Assembly: GCA_020796225.1 (NCBI GenBank) | Contig: CM036759.1 | Coordinates: 25,963,813-26,027,812 of the forward strand | Direction: 5' to 3' | Length of the DNA stretch: 64,000 nucleotides | Origin: Arion vulgaris | Taxonomy: Eukaryota; Mollusca; Gastropoda; Stylommatophora; Arionidae | Shown here: piece after piece, positions 1 through 12,648 of the stretch | How the letters are laid out: each line of letters begins with the position of its first letter | How positions within the stretch are numbered: position 1 is the stretch's first letter | Notes under the pieces: generated by a model | Seen by the model: only the letters and a program-made list of their open reading frames with translations | Told to the model about the DNA's origin: nothing | Database searches by the model: none | Program-made: the position numbers and the translations under genes

Positions 1-489
1 CACAGATTCCCAGATTTACGGCGTTCGTGACACCGAACCGAAGGGCTACGATGTCCATGGCACCGAGCCGAAGAGCTGAAAAGCTCAAGTGCTTCTGGAT
101 CGGGAAAAAAAAAAAAAGAGGAGGGAATAATAGAGCAGATAGAGAGCCGAACACATATCAGCTTGTGAGGTAACTAGAATAAAAATTGAGAACTAGACAC
201 AGAACAGCTAAAGTATGGACATATAAAGTATAAACAGCACTGTTAGGCAAGATTATACGAGAAAGCAGAAGAGAACCGAAGAGCTTCACGTAGAAGATAT
301 AACTATTGGAGGTTAGAATTTATCAGAGCTAATTAGAAGAGAACACCGCATACTTTTTCAGAAGAGCAGATTTGACCACAAAAACGCGATTATAAATTTT
401 GTTCATGATTTGTTTTCCCCAAAAATAGTCATGCTACAATAATATAATTTTCTGAAACGTATATGACCTGATGTAAATATTATTTATTA
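1..489. other. Unassigned left flank, no gene seen
   Basis: No coding region is supported. Short purine-rich motifs of the form CCGAAGRGCT recur near 38, 68 and 277, and there is an A run near 107-118. It may include the degenerate 5' part of the hAT element to its right, but I could not find a convincing left terminal inverted repeat. Confidence 0.4.
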
Positions 490-496
490 ATGTTTT

Positions 497-2476
497 CCAC
501 ATTGTCTTTTATGCCAACAATGCTTGACCAACGAATCAATGAAACGATCTCGTCTTGGGGTGCATTTAAAGGCGAAACATAGTGCTCATATTAATTCAGA
601 TTTGAATTGCTTTCAAACCTTAAAGACACAATTTGAAAAAGAGCAACATTAAATTCTCTATTTACTGCTCATACTGCAACTGTCAATTGTAATCTTCAGG
701 CTAGTTATCAAATTTCCTTACTCATTGCTAAATGTGGGAAAAATCATACTATAGGAGAGAGTTTAATCAAACAATCAATATCAGCATTTCATAAAACGGT
801 TCTGGAAAAAGATGATAAAGACGTGAAAGATATGCCGCTCAGTAACAATACTGTTAGCAAAAGAACAGACGAAATGAGTAAAGATATTGAAATGCAACTT
901 GTTAAAAAGCTGAAAACAAGAAAATTGTCAGTGCCAATGGATGAATCAGCTTTGAGAGACAGTGAGGCTGTATTGATAACTTACGCAAGATATATTGATA
1001 CAGGAGATTGTGCTGAAGAAATGTTGTTGCGTAAGTCATTAGAAAGCACCACTACCTCCAAAGATGTATATAATAAGCTAATAAAATTACTTAGATGTCA
1101 AAAATAGACCCATTAAAAATTTAACATTTTGTGCCACAGATGGTGCTCCTAATGTTATCGACAAGAAAAATGGCTGCTTAAAATTGATGAAAGATGAGAA
1201 TCCAGAAATGCTTCTTGTGTATTGTATTATCTACAGGGAAAATTTGATAGCTACAAATATTTCGCCTGTCCTAAACGAAGTACTAAATTCAGTTATAAAG
1301 TGTATCAATGATATTAAAGCTAATGTCAAATGTGAGCTCCTCTTCATGCTATTTTGTGAAGAACAAAATGCAGACCATGTGAGACTTTACTTCACACTGA
1401 AGTAAGATGACTCTCGAAAGGAGCTGCTTTAAGAGATTTATGGAATAAGTTGATATTCTTATTGATTTTTTTAAGTGACTGACCTTTCTGAAAGGAAGTA
1501 TCTGTTAACGGTCAATGGTAAAGTATTTGTGAGTTATCTAGCTGATATCTTTGAAAAACGAAATATATTAAATGACCAACTTCAAGGAACAAATAAAACT
1601 CTTGTTGATACCAAAGCAAAGATATTTGGTTTCATTACCTTTATTGAATTATGTCAGAAATATATTTGCAACAAAAATTTTGAAAAGTTTCATTGCCTTC
1701 AGAAATATGAAGTGACTGATACCGTTATACCTGTTATTGTCGATCATCTGAAAATTCTATCGGCTGATTTAAAAGAACGATTTTCTGATGTGAAATAAAT
1801 TGATTTTCCAGCTTGGATGTTTGCAGCAAATGTTAACGTATTTGTCTGATATTTCAAATATGCAGTGTCAAGAATAACTCGCAGAAATGCAAAATGATGA
1901 GTCAGTTAAAACTTCATTTATTACAAAAAAAACCATGGCGTGACTTTGTGAGGAAACAGAGATCATATATCCAAATTCAACCAAATGTGCAAGAAAACTG
2001 TTATTACCATTTCCATCTTCATATTTATGTGAATGTGGATTTAGTGCTATAACTGATTTGCTGCTAAAAAATAAATCGGCTGGATGTAACACAACGGGGA
2101 GACTTGAGACTGAAGCTAACTAAATTGGAACATAACATAAAATATCCTTTGCCGCATGCATCAAGCGCAAGGATCTCACTAAATGTAATTAGTAAATAAT
2201 TACTAATAACTAAAATAATATTGAAACATCTGTCCTTAAAATTATTTCGTACTTGGAATTTCAGTTCTCTATTATATGTTTTGAAAATTTACTTACTATG
2301 TTTCCTCAACAATTGCCTAGTGATTTGTTCCTAAATCCTATCATTTAAGTTTCTACAGTGAGCAATTCAATTTTTGAAACTAACATTTTTTGGTATATGT
2401 TACATATGGTTTTGGGGGGCATACAGATTTTTAAAAGGCTTTGGTGGGGCATGGCACAAAAAGGTTGGAAACACTG
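497..2476 (+). pseudogene. Decayed hAT-family transposase with BED zinc finger (ZBED5/FAM200-like)
   Basis: Conceptual translation in shifting frames follows the ZBED5/FAM200/SCAND3-like hAT transposases. A BED-type finger (CLLCQQC ... HLKAKHSAH) lies near 500-590. A helical region follows (823-1107, including MPLSNNTVSKR), then CATDGAPN near 1132-1155, which corresponds to the conserved TDGAP block. An EVR-stop-LSKG block near 1399-1425 has the usual Trp codon of the RW motif changed to TGA. The C-terminal dimerisation signature LPFPSSYLCECGFSAIT lies near 1999-2050. Several stops and frameshifts make it inactive. The right end AAAAGGTTGGAAACACTG (to 2476) resembles a hAT terminal inverted repeat. 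A left repeat was not found. Confidence 0.85.
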
Positions 2477-2559
2477 ATCTACATAGTCTGGCGAGGACTG
2501 ATTTCACGGCTGGATATTTTTCAGACTATTAAAACATTTTTTGTTTACCTTCTTGTCTC

Positions 2560-2910
2560 TCTTCTTCTTTGCTTTCGTTCTTATCATCTAAGTTAATCAC
2601 TCTTTGTGATAAGTGTGGTTTGCGCCGAGAACGGGAATACGTTCATCCTCGGTTCATGTGCTCCTACGCGCGTATGACAAGCATGTCCTAGCACATAGTT
2701 TATGTCCAGGGCGTCCAGAGTGCGGCTCCCATGTGGGAGACACGTGATCAATCCACGGTAAGGCCAAGAATTTGGTTCTATTTTGGGCATAAATGAAAAA
2801 TCCTAACCTTAACAGCTTCGTGGCGACTGCACTAGTCATGCGGCCATTAAATTCCACAGGCTCACGTCCCACCTGTCCTACACCGCCCTAAGAAAGCGGT
2901 ACTACGGGGA
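2560..2910 (-). repeat. Diverged dispersed repeat, possibly SINE-related
   Basis: The left part (CTTCTTCTTTG...CGTTCTT...AATCACTCTTTGTGAT) resembles the tail of the SINE-like family seen complete at 43590-43843 and 54821-55077. The remainder, with ACGTGATCAATCC and CACGTCCCACC, has no second copy that I recognise. The ORFs here are not supported. Confidence 0.4.
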
Positions 2911-3329
2911 GTAACGACAGTTTAAAAAAAATGCGAAATCTGTTTATGTTGTTTTCTATTCCTTTCTTCTTTTCTGTAAAACAAGTCCAGCCACTTCTTT
3001 CGTGTACTTTTAGTAGATGTTTTCAATTGTTTTTCGCCTCTCTTTATACTTATACTGTTTTGTTTATCTTTTACTCACTCTGGAAATAGAAAGTTGAATT
3101 GTTTAAGTTGCGTTGAGAGAGAATATTTTACGTGGCTTTCAGTCAGTGCTGCAAGCAAACAGCATATATCAAGTGTGAACATTGTATGTACAGTTAACGT
3201 CAAAAATAAAAGTTGAGTGAGTTACGTGAAGTGTGTACTTTTGTCAAAGAATTTTGTCAAACACTAAATGTTCTTTGAGAACTGCTGGTTGTTTCAGGTT
3301 ATTGTAAGGAATAAAGTCTATGAAAATGC

Positions 3330-3712
3330 TGAGTTTGAAAATCTTAAAAGTTGCTTAGTTTTTAAATAGTTTCTTAGTTTGTAAATAAAAAAATTGCTTA
3401 GTTTGTAAATCAAAAATTGCTTAGTTTGTTAATACAAAATTACTGAGTTTGTAAATCTAAAAGTTACTAGTTTGTAAATACAAAAGTTACTGAGTTTGTC
3501 AATACAAAAGTTACTGAGTTTGTCAATACAAAAGTTACTGAGTTTGTCAATACAAAAGTTACTGAGTTTGTCAATACAAAAGTTACTGAGTTTGTCAATA
3601 CAAAAGTTACTGATTGTATACAAGTTCTGAGTTGTCAATACAAAAGTTACTGAGTTTGTCAATACAAAAGTTACTGAGTTTGTCAATACAAAAGTTACTG
3701 AGTTTGTAACAA
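3330..3712. repeat. 24-bp minisatellite array
   Basis: Tandem units of about 24 bp read AAAAGTTACTGAGTTTGTC plus AATAC. The left side is degenerate (GCTTAGTTTGTAAAT variants from about 3350) and the right side is homogeneous, about 14 units in all. The repeat produces an artefactual - strand reading frame. Confidence 0.9.
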
Positions 3713-4975
3713 CATCCTTCTGTAACATTTATATTTATATATAAAATATATCAAGAAAATATAATCCGAAACAGCAGTGAATCTAAAACGGCAAAAATGT
3801 TTATGCATTGTCATTTGGTGGAAATATTATTCGCAGAACTAAAGATAGCACATTTCTCGTTTGAAACAGTGCCAAGAAATCAGCGTATAAAAGAAATCAG
3901 AGGATGCTATCAATGATAATTCAGAGGTTAAATGGTGGGGAAACCTATGACATAACGCGGGCAAGCTAATGAAAAAAAAACGACATACATTAATTTTTTT
4001 TCTGTGGTAACATATAAATGGTAATCATGAACCATTACAGAAAAAAATCCAATTTTCTGTGAAAAGAAGTGCTACGCAGAAATTCTTAGAACGAGCTGAA
4101 CAAATGGCGTGGAAAAATAGTCATTGTACAAGAAAGAGCTGAACGGTCGAGGAATAAATTTTAAAATGTGTTATACAACCGCTTACATTCAATGATAGAT
4201 AATACTATATAGTTGGCTACGTTTCTGTTCATTTTACGACATTGTATCTTATGTATTTATGAGCCAAAATACAATATAAAATTCATACAACGTTAACTAA
4301 TGAGTGAATAAATATCTAAAAATCAAACCAGAATTACACAAAATCACATTATCTTAGCTAGCGATATGCGAATAGTGCCGCGTAGTAGCGATGTGCAATA
4401 GTAATTTAACCGTTACTCGAATATTCGATACTTCTATATCTTATAGTAATAATCAATGTTCTCAAACATATATAATAGCCACCAGGTCACAGAATACTTG
4501 AACTGCGGGGGGTTCTGTTGTACCAACAAGCTTCCACTTGATCGATTATATAAAGAAGTAATAGAAATTATGATAGTGACGGGTATTCGCATTCGTTGTT
4601 GGCCGGCTGTTACAATCGAATGTCACTGAAGTATCTGACAGTAACTAGAGCAAATCGAATAGATAGAACAAATCGAATGTCTGATACAAAGCGAGTAGCA
4701 GCATTCGCAGACAAACCAAGCAAGTGGCATTTCAGTTACTTCATGTTAAAAATGTTTGTTTATGTACAGTGTTGTCATTCATGATTGACATGAGAGCTAG
4801 ACTCTTTACACCAACTCGAGATGTTGCCCATTTCTTGTCGATCCGATCAACTCTCATATGTTACGATGTCATCAGTAAAAGTCAATTGTCCAACACAGCT
4901 TAGATGGTTGAATTTTGTCTACATTTCTATATTTGTTGTGTATATGCGGAACAAAACACATGAGAGATATATGAC
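3713..4975. other. Non-coding stretch without recognised features
   Basis: AT-rich unique-looking sequence. Positions 4596-4784 contain a 62-codon + strand frame with no family signature, which I do not support as a gene. Confidence 0.4.
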
Positions 4976-5225
4976 AATGTCTTATAGAGTGTGAACACAA
5001 AGAAGATCTTCATTTAAACCAATCCACGTCAATTACTAGATTGCTAGAGCTTGGATTGAAGATTGGAGTGGCCAGAAAAGAACAGCACAACAGGTATGTG
5101 AGTAGGCCCATCAATCAAAATGGAACTGGTACGGTCAGTCGCTGGACGCTGATGGAGATATTGCAAAGTAGATCGGAGCACCTATGGACATGTCCGGAGT
5201 GCAATGAAGATATTTCAAACTGAAA
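4976..5225 (+). pseudogene. LINE remnant, region downstream of RNase H
   Basis: The frame at 5041-5223 ([14 protein letters not shown] ... RWTLMEILQSRSEHLWTCPE) matches, by eye, the remnants at 24331-24840 (- strand) and 50690-51480 (+ strand). In those copies it follows recognisable RNase H motifs. It is therefore a short piece of the same non-LTR retrotransposon family. No catalytic residues are in this copy. Confidence 0.6.
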
Positions 5226-5950
5226 CTATATGGCAATGCAGGACAAATGCATGCAAGGTCTGTAAGTCTATGGTCCTAAACAAAGTTCAACGATTATATC
5301 CAGCACACAAAAAATGAGTTATCCAGACAATGATCCAATTACTGACAACAGTTTATGAAAGAGTATTATGATCGAGAAGTCTATTTTGTTATAATTGTCA
5401 ATCACCACAGCGGTAGTGTTCTGTATTGTTATTCAATAATACACGTTAGATGTTGAATTTATCTTCTATCGTAACTTATGTCAAACTAAATTACGTTGCT
5501 TCTGTAATTTTAACCAGTTGTATCTTGAATTCCTTGATATCTTGGATAATTTCTTTACAAAAACTCAGTAATGGATACATTTTCTTCCTACCTTTCTTCA
5601 TTCCTTTCTTTTTCTTGAGTTATTTATTATAAATATATTTTAAATTTTATCCTGTTTAAACTTCACTATCTTATAACCTCAAAGTTGATAAATAACTGTG
5701 TTTTCAGCAAATAACTGTATTAGAATATTTAGAATGAATAGCTGGTAAGTCTCACTCAATCTTAAGCTATGAGGAGTTTTATTTCTGTGCTATATCTCAA
5801 TATTTTATAGAATAATAGTGTTTTTGACTGATCTATAGATGTGATGATCTATAGATGTGATCAATAGTTGCTTGGTTACATTGTCTGTTTAATAAACAAG
5901 TTTATGTCAAATATTCAGAAATATACATTGGTAATAACGAAAGTTTTCGT
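5226..5950. other. Non-coding stretch without recognised features
   Basis: AT-rich. The 60-codon frame at 5450-5632 is hydrophobic by composition (T-rich strand) and is not supported as a gene. Confidence 0.4.
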
Positions 5951-5984
5951 GTTTCATCTAAAATAGTCTCTGTCCTTCCCGGCA

Positions 5985-6600
5985 GTTTACCATAGCTAGT
6001 TATATGCCCTAACCCTTGTCTCTATTACAGATTCTCTGCTCCTTCCTGGCAGTGACCATACTGGTACATGACCGTAACCATTGTCTCTATTACAGAGATT
6101 CTCTGTCTACCTTCCTGGCAGTGACCATACTGGTACATGACCGTAACCATTGTCTCTTACAGATTCTCTGTCACTTCCTGGCATGACCATACTGTACATC
6201 TCATTGTCTCTATTACAGAGATCTCTTCTACCTTCTGGCAGTGACCATACTGGTACATGACCGTAACCATTGTCTCTATTACAGAGATTCTCTGTCTACC
6301 TTCCTGGCAGTGACCATACTGGTACATGACCGTAACCATTGTCTCTATTACAGAGATTCTCTGTCTACCTTCCTGGCAGTGACCATACTGGTACATGACC
6401 GTAACCATTGTCTCTATTACAGAGATTCTCTGTCTACCTTCCTGGCAGTGACCATACTGGTACATGACCGTAACCATTGTCTCTATTACAGAGATTCTCT
6501 GTCTACCTTCCTGGCAGTGACCATACTGGTACATGACCGTAACCATTGTCTCTTTGGATTCTCTCACTCATGACCATCCTACCTGTCCATTGTTCCGACC
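5985..6600. repeat. 69-bp minisatellite array
   Basis: Units of 69 bp contain GTGACCATACTGGTACATGA, CATTGTCTCTATTACAGAG and CTACCTTCCTGGCA. Positions 6241-6560 hold nearly identical copies. The left part (5985-6240) is shorter and degenerate, and a decayed tail runs to about 6600. The period is 23 codons, so both strands show periodic open frames that are not genes. Confidence 0.92.
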
Positions 6601-6929
6601 TACCGTCGTGAGTTTGAGACCTAACCATTGCCTCTGTTGGCTGCTCCTCACTCATCCACCACCTGCTCCCATTGCTTCACGGACCCTGCCGGGCTAAACG
6701 TTACTCCACCTTGCCCAAGGGTGTCCCGTAGACTAGCGGAGGGAAGGATTTCGTGTTTACATGTGCATTTGTTTATATTCTAATAAATGGAACCAAGATT
6801 TTTTTTTTTTTAAAAGCGAAAGAAAAACAAAATATGGACTAATACTATCATGTATCCCATACAATTAGAATTATAGTCCACATATTTGGAATGAAAACAT
6901 ATCTGTATACGTATCCATTTATCAACTAG

Positions 6930-7500
6930 TTTCTCCTGAGCAGAACGTTGTTCTCTTAAAGTCGTCCTTCAGAATTTCTGTCATACGCTAGATGCCCCGC
7001 CTCTACATGATGGTCAACCCATCAGTCATATTCTAACCCATATTTTCCAATTCTAACCCATCTTTTCCAAAGTCTTCATCTTCTCTTTGCCGGGACGCCG
7101 CCTCCCTTCCATAATGGTCTTCTCCAACACTTCATATATTTATATATGTCCTAAATATCTTTTTGTTTTGGACATTCTTTTTTGTAGTGTCAGCCAGTGT
7201 TCTTTTGATTTTGAGTTCCTTCTGGAACGATCGATTTGTGCTCTTCTCTGTCCATGGTATACGGATGACACTTCTGCAACATTATATTGATCAATATAGA
7301 TGGAGACTGCAGTAAAACTATGTAAAATGTATTTTGTAAAACTACAGTACTTTCTTTTACGTGCTTCAACATTATATATCCAAAAGCACGTATGTTTTCC
7401 GCTGCTTTGTTAAATGTCCATTCTTTACACACATACCTTGCCACGGGGGATAGGTTTACTTTCAGTATTCTGATCTTTATTTTCACAATTACTTCCATTC
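6930..7500 (-). pseudogene. RTE-like LINE C-terminal remnant, holding a Penelope-type end fragment
   Basis: The - strand frames give ARYVCKEWTFNKAAENIRAFG, which resembles the [18 protein letters not shown] segment of the better LINE copy at 59142-60130. Positions 6930-7160 correspond to the following GRPRRRW-like C-terminal and 3' part. A piece at about 7298-7352 (GAGACTGCAGTAAAACTATG then TTTGTAAAACTACAGTACT) matches the end of the Penelope-like copies at 28090-28125 and 47940-47995, so the remnant seems to be interrupted. Inactive. Confidence 0.6.
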
Positions 7501-8140
7501 ATTTACTTTCAGTATTCTGATCTTTATTTTCACAATTACTTCCAATATACTGTTTTTAGTTGTTTAAGCTTTTGAAATCTATATTTGTTCTTCTTTTAAT
7601 TTATGTCATCCAATTTCCACACCTTGTTAGCAATGAATAACTGCTATATGTTTCAAGAATACCTCACTTGATAACAAGAAGGCCGACTCATCTGACCATG
7701 GAACGCAAATTAAAGCTGCCACTACTACGCTTAACGGCAAGAGTGGACAACCAATTCCATTATCTACCTGGGGATAGACGATAGATAACACATGTATCTG
7801 ATACTAAATTATGAAAACATGTGAAGTCATTATACATTGCATTGTAACACTACGTTTTCCCCCCACTGTTTACATTTCTACTGGGGTAATTATTGGCAGT
7901 TGGTACACACAAGATATGTGGTTGTATTATGTTTATACAAGTTTACAGACACTTGAATTTTGATACTCAATATTAGCGCTAACGTCTACATCTGAAGTCT
8001 GAGAAAGCACCGCTGTATGGTGGGAGACACTGATAAAAAGGAAAGATCTTCACGCAAAAATCAACCAGAAGTGCCATACAAGGCACCTTGACTACGCCTG
8101 AACTCATAGCGGACGGACGCAAGAAGAAGCTCTAACATTT
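7501..8140. other. Non-coding stretch without recognised features
   Basis: No supported gene or repeat. A local direct duplication of about 40 bp (TTACTTTCAGTATTCTGATC) occurs at 7457-7496 and 7503-7542. Confidence 0.4.
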
Positions 8141-8149
8141 ATTTAGTGT

Positions 8150-8320
8150 TATCTTACTAGACCTAAGGAGACCCTGAAACGAACTTTGTTGAGAGGGGCA
8201 AGAAATATCGGTCTCAGTTCCATGGAGGAGATTGAGCGAGTTGCCCAGGATAGAGCGGTATGGAGAAATTACTTGCAGGCCCTATGTAACGTATGACGGT
8301 ACGAGAGGAATTATTATTAT
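8150..8320 (+). pseudogene. LINE ORF2 C-terminal end and 3' end
   Basis: The + strand translation reads ETLKRTLLRGARNIG, then SSMEEIERVAQDRAVWRNYL and QALCNV-stop. This is the typical last segment of a non-LTR retrotransposon polymerase (VAQDRxxWR motif). A second copy with the same end is at 60215-60455. It is 5' truncated and followed by an ATT microsatellite tail. Confidence 0.65.
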
Positions 8321-8559
8321 TATTACTAGAGCTAGCTGAGTTTATATATCACTTGTAAAATATTTGAGAAAGCGACCTCGCAGATTCACTGTCACTTATT
8401 TCGAATTCCAGATCGGAATTTCAATAACATCATTCATTATGTGATGATTCATAGCCGATTTCTGACGCACAGAACTGAATCATTGTCTAAGATTTGTTGA
8501 AGCATGATTGTTGAACTGTTGCAGCGGCGAGTATGCTTACATGTCTTACTCGAGCGCTC

Positions 8560-8760
8560 CATATCGACCACTTGTTATACCACTCTTTGTGATCTGTATG
8601 TGATCTGATCCTAAGAGCGATTGTATGTTGTGCCAGTTATGCGCCTAGAAGTACATTCGATTTCTGCGACGCTTTTTATTTACTAGGATAGCTTTCCTAG
8701 GCCCCTACCTCAGTCACCTCTTACGACTATTCTTTGCCCCCCTGAGTGCCCCCGCAACAC
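8560..8760 (-). repeat. SINE-like dispersed element, body type 4
   Basis: Shares GCGATTGTA...GCCAGTTATGCGCCTA and GCGACGCTTTTTATTTACTAGG with copies at 33930-34130 and 44230-44420. Like them it ends with the AGTC(A/G)CCTCTTACGAC block, which belongs to the head module of the SINE-like family at 43590-43843. Confidence 0.65.
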
Positions 8761-8761
8761 A

Positions 8762-11410
8762 CATGCGGCATTTATGTCATATTGAAGAACATTATTACTT
8801 AGATGTCATATTGAAGAACATTATTACTTAGATGTCATATTGAAGAACATTATTACTTAGATGTCATATTGAAGAACATTATTACTTAGATGTCATATTG
8901 AAGAACATTATTACTTAGATGTCATATTGAAGAACATTATTACTTAGATGTCATATTGAAGAACATTATTACTTAGATGTCATATTGAAGAACATTATTA
9001 CTTAGATGTCATATTGAAGAACATTATTACTTAGATGTCATATTGAAGAACATTATTACTTAGATGTCATATTGAAGAACATTATTACTAAGATGTCATA
9101 TTGAAGAACGTTATTACTTAGATGTCATATTGAAGAACATTATTACTTAGATGTCATATTGAAGAACGTTATTACTTAGATGTCATATTGAAGAACATTA
9201 TTACTTAGATGTCATATTAAGAACATTATTACTTAGATGTCATATTGAAGAACATTATTACTTAGATGTCATATTGAAGAACATTATTACTTAGATGTCA
9301 TATTGAAGAACATTATTACTTAGATGTCATATTGAAGAACATTATTACTTAGATGTCATATTAAAGAACATTATTACTTAGATGTCATATTGAAGAACAT
9401 TATTACTTAGATGTCATATTGAAGAACATTACTACTAAGATGTCATATTGAAGAACATTATTACTAAGATGTCATATTGAAGAACATTACTACTAAGATG
9501 TCATATTGAAGAACATTATTACTTAGATGTCATATTGAAGAACATTATTACTTAGATGTCATATTGAAGAACATTATTACTTAGATGTCATATTGAAGAA
9601 CATTACTACTAAGATGTCATATTGAAGAACATTATTACTTAGATGTCATATTGAAGAACATTATTACTAGATGTCATTGAAGAACATTATTACTTAGATG
9701 TCATATTGAAGAACATTACTACTAAGATGTCATATTGAAGAACATTATTACTTAGATGTCATATTAAGAACATTATTACTTAGATGTCATATTGAAGAAC
9801 ATTACTTAGATGTCATATTGAAGAACATTATTACTTAGATGTCATATTGAAGAACATATTACTAGATGTCATATTGAAGAACATTATTACTTAGATGTCA
9901 TATTAAAGAACATTATTACTTAGATGTCATATTGAAGAACATTATTACTTAGATGTCATATTGAAGAACATTATTACTAAGATGTCATATTGAAGAACAT
10001 TACTTAGATGTCATATTGAATAACATTACTTAGATGTTATATTGAAAACATTACTTAGATGTCATATTGAAGACGTTATTACTTAGATGTCATATTAAGA
10101 ACATTATTACTAGATGTCATATTGAAGAACGTTATTACTTAGATGTCATATTGAAGAACATTATTACTTAGATGTCATATTGAAGAACATTATTACTTAG
10201 ATGTCATATTGAAGAACATTATTACTTAGATGTCATATTGAAGAACATTATTACTTAGATGTCATATTGAAGAACATTATTACTTAGATGTCATATTAAA
10301 GAACATTATTACTTAGATGTCATATTGAAGAACATTATTACTTAGATGTCATATTGAAGAACATTACTACTAAGATGTCATATTGAAGAACATTATTACT
10401 AAGATGTCATATTGAAGAACATTACTACTAAGATGTCATATTGAAGAACATTATTACTTAGATGTCATTTGAAGAACAATTACTTAGATGTCATATTGAA
10501 GAACATTATTACTTAGATGTCATATTGAAGAACATTACTACTAAGATGTCATATTGAAGAACATTATTACTTAGATGTCATATTGAAGAACATTATTACT
10601 AAGATGTCATATTGAAGAACATTATTACTTAGATGTCATATTGAAGAACATTACTACTAAGATGTCATATTGAAGAACATTATTACTTAGATGTCATATT
10701 GAAGAACATTATTACTTAGATGTCATATTGAAGAACATTATTACTTAGATGTCATATTGAAGAACATTATTACTTAGATGTCATATTGAAGAACATTATT
10801 ACTTAGATGTCATATTGAAGAACATTATTACTTAGATGTCATATTAAAGAACATTATTACTTAGATGTCATATTGAAGAACATTATTACTAAGATGTCAT
10901 ATTGAAGAACATTATTACTAAGATGTCATATTGAAGAACATTACTTAGATGTCATATTGAATAACATTACTTAGATGTTATATTGAAAAACATTACTTAG
11001 ATGTCATATTGAAGAACATTATTACTAAGATGTCATATTGAAGAACATTACTACTAAGATGTCATATTGAAGAACATTATTGCTAATATGTCATATTGAA
11101 GAACATTATTACTAAGATGTCATATTGGAGAACATTACTAAGATGTCATATTGGAGAACATTACTGAGATGTCATATTGGAGAACATTACTGAGATGTCA
11201 TATTGGAGAACATTACTGAGATGTCATATTGGAGAACATTACTGAGATGTCATATTGAAGAACATTACTTAGATGTCATATTGGAGAACATTATTACTAA
11301 GATGTCATATTGGAGAACATTACTAAGATGTCATATTGGAGAACATTACTTAGATGTCATATTGGAGAATATTACTAAGATGTCATATTGGAGAACATTA
11401 GTACTAAGAT
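8762..11410. repeat. 29-bp satellite array, about 2.65 kb
   Basis: About 90 tandem copies of a 29-bp unit (ATGTCATATTGAAGAACATT plus ATTACTTAG). Variants include ATTACTACTAAG and TATTAAAGAAC, and the right end (11110-11400) becomes homogeneous for TATTGGAGAACATTACTGAG. Variant blocks recur with an offset of about 0.94 kb (9361 and 10296; 9903 and 10844; 10016 and 10957), indicating a higher-order duplication. ORFs here are periodic artefacts. Confidence 0.95.
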
Positions 11411-11454
11411 ATAAAGCTTAAAGATATAAAGCTAAGATATATAAGGTATAAAGC

Positions 11455-11530
11455 CGAAGGATTGGCTTCATTGCACCGGGTTTTACCTCACATAGCTCGG
11501 TCCCTCTCCACAGAAGTGACTTCACGTCAC
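11455..11530 (-). repeat. SINE family E, 3' fragment
   Basis: GATTGGCTTCATTGCACCGG...CTCGGTCCCTCTCCACAGAA matches the 3' part of the tRNA-like SINE seen more fully at 58143-58390. Confidence 0.6.
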
Positions 11531-11584
11531 TTCTACTTCTACTACTAAGATGTTCACAGCTTTAATGTCGAAAGATTACCTTTG

Positions 11585-11765
11585 CTTTTTCCCCATATTC
11601 TTCTTCTTCTTTGCGTTCGTTCTTGACGACCAACTTTAATCACTCTTTGCGATATGTTTGATCTTTGTCAAGAACGTGTTTACGTTGCACATTGGTTTGG
11701 TAGGCCCTAAACGCATAGACTTCTACACGTTTAGGACACGTGCATCCGATTTCAGCCAAACTTTT
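11585..11765 (-). repeat. SINE-like family A (body 1), head-truncated copy
   Basis: Contains CTTCTTTGCGTTCGTTCTTG, GATCTTTGTCAAGAACGTGT, ATTGGTTTGGTAGGCCC and ATCCGATTTCAGCCAAA in the same order as the complete copies at 43590-43843 and 54821-55077. The head module (ACCACTGTTACC...) is missing. Confidence 0.7.
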
Positions 11766-11935
11766 CCCCATATGACTCGGCCTTTCTTCGCATAAATGAC
11801 ACGCCACCTGCCGAGAGTACTGCGCAAAGCACGAACTTCGTAGCTTCAGCAACAACCCTATGGGTTTCTAGAAAACATGTACGCGTAAATCAAACTCACA
11901 ACTTTCAGAACGCAAGGCAAAGTCTAGACCACTTC
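11766..11935 (-). repeat. SINE family E copy
   Basis: CCATATGACTCGGCC, GACACGCCACCTGCCGAGAG, AACAACCCTATGGGTTTCTAG and a decayed tRNA-like head near 11890-11935 align with the family E copies at 31190-31330 and 58143-58390. Confidence 0.65.
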
Positions 11936-12648
11936 GCCAAAGACTCAATAAAGTGTATCTCGTTTTCTTTTCAATTTTGTTTGCGTCAGATGTTTTTTTT
12001 CCCGCTGTATTCTTGTTGATATTGTATAAACATTAGATCACACTTGTATATATTATATTAAATATCATTATCTTGTTACTAGTACGTACTCGGTTTGCTA
12101 TAGCCACCTCTAATATTGAGTTTATAGTTGGCTGTGACTATAGCGAACAGACAAATGCAACCCAGTAACGTGTATCATAATCTGGCGATTGCGTACTATA
12201 TTATTTTATACAGAGATACCACTAATTTTACCTCAGTGCTTAATCAAAATATAACCCAGTGTACTATAAATACTTTTATTTTGCAACATGCAAGCCCTGT
12301 TTTTGACCTGACTAGGATGTACTGTCAATCTAATATATTGTAAACGTGTTTTGTGTTTTAAAAACAGAAGCATAACACTCTTGTTTTATCTCATTGCAAC
12401 ATCATTTCACTACTAACTTTGTTGTTGGACATTACTTGTTGTTTTAACAACTATTTCAATGCTATGACCGTTGCAAGTAGTAATTTTCATGTAATGTTAC
12501 CCAGAATTTTGACTATGTTCGTTTCCACATTTTCTCTTTATTCATGTGGCTATCGTTGCCTCCATGTGGCAGATGTGAACATTATTTTGTCTCTGTGTTT
12601 TGTGTGCACGTTTCCTCATTCATTCATGTGGTCATCTTTGTCTTACAG
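11936..12648 (+). other. Intron or upstream sequence before the first recognised PPP4R4 exon
   Basis: No exon for the PPP4R4 N-terminus is visible. The frames at 12128-12343 and 12419-12736 run through non-homologous sequence. The latter enters exon 1 in the wrong frame. Confidence 0.4.

Noticed and set aside
6157..6573. Matched frames on both strands over the 69-bp repeat
   Set aside because: The period is 23 codons; artefact of the array.
8762..11410. Possible CRISPR-like array (29-bp repeat)
   Set aside because: The units are directly adjacent, with no unique spacers, in an animal genome. It is a satellite.
1..12648. N-terminal exons of PPP4R4
   Set aside because: I looked for the expected ANLPFLM/VLPKV-like sequence before an exon 1 junction and saw nothing convincing; probably outside the window.
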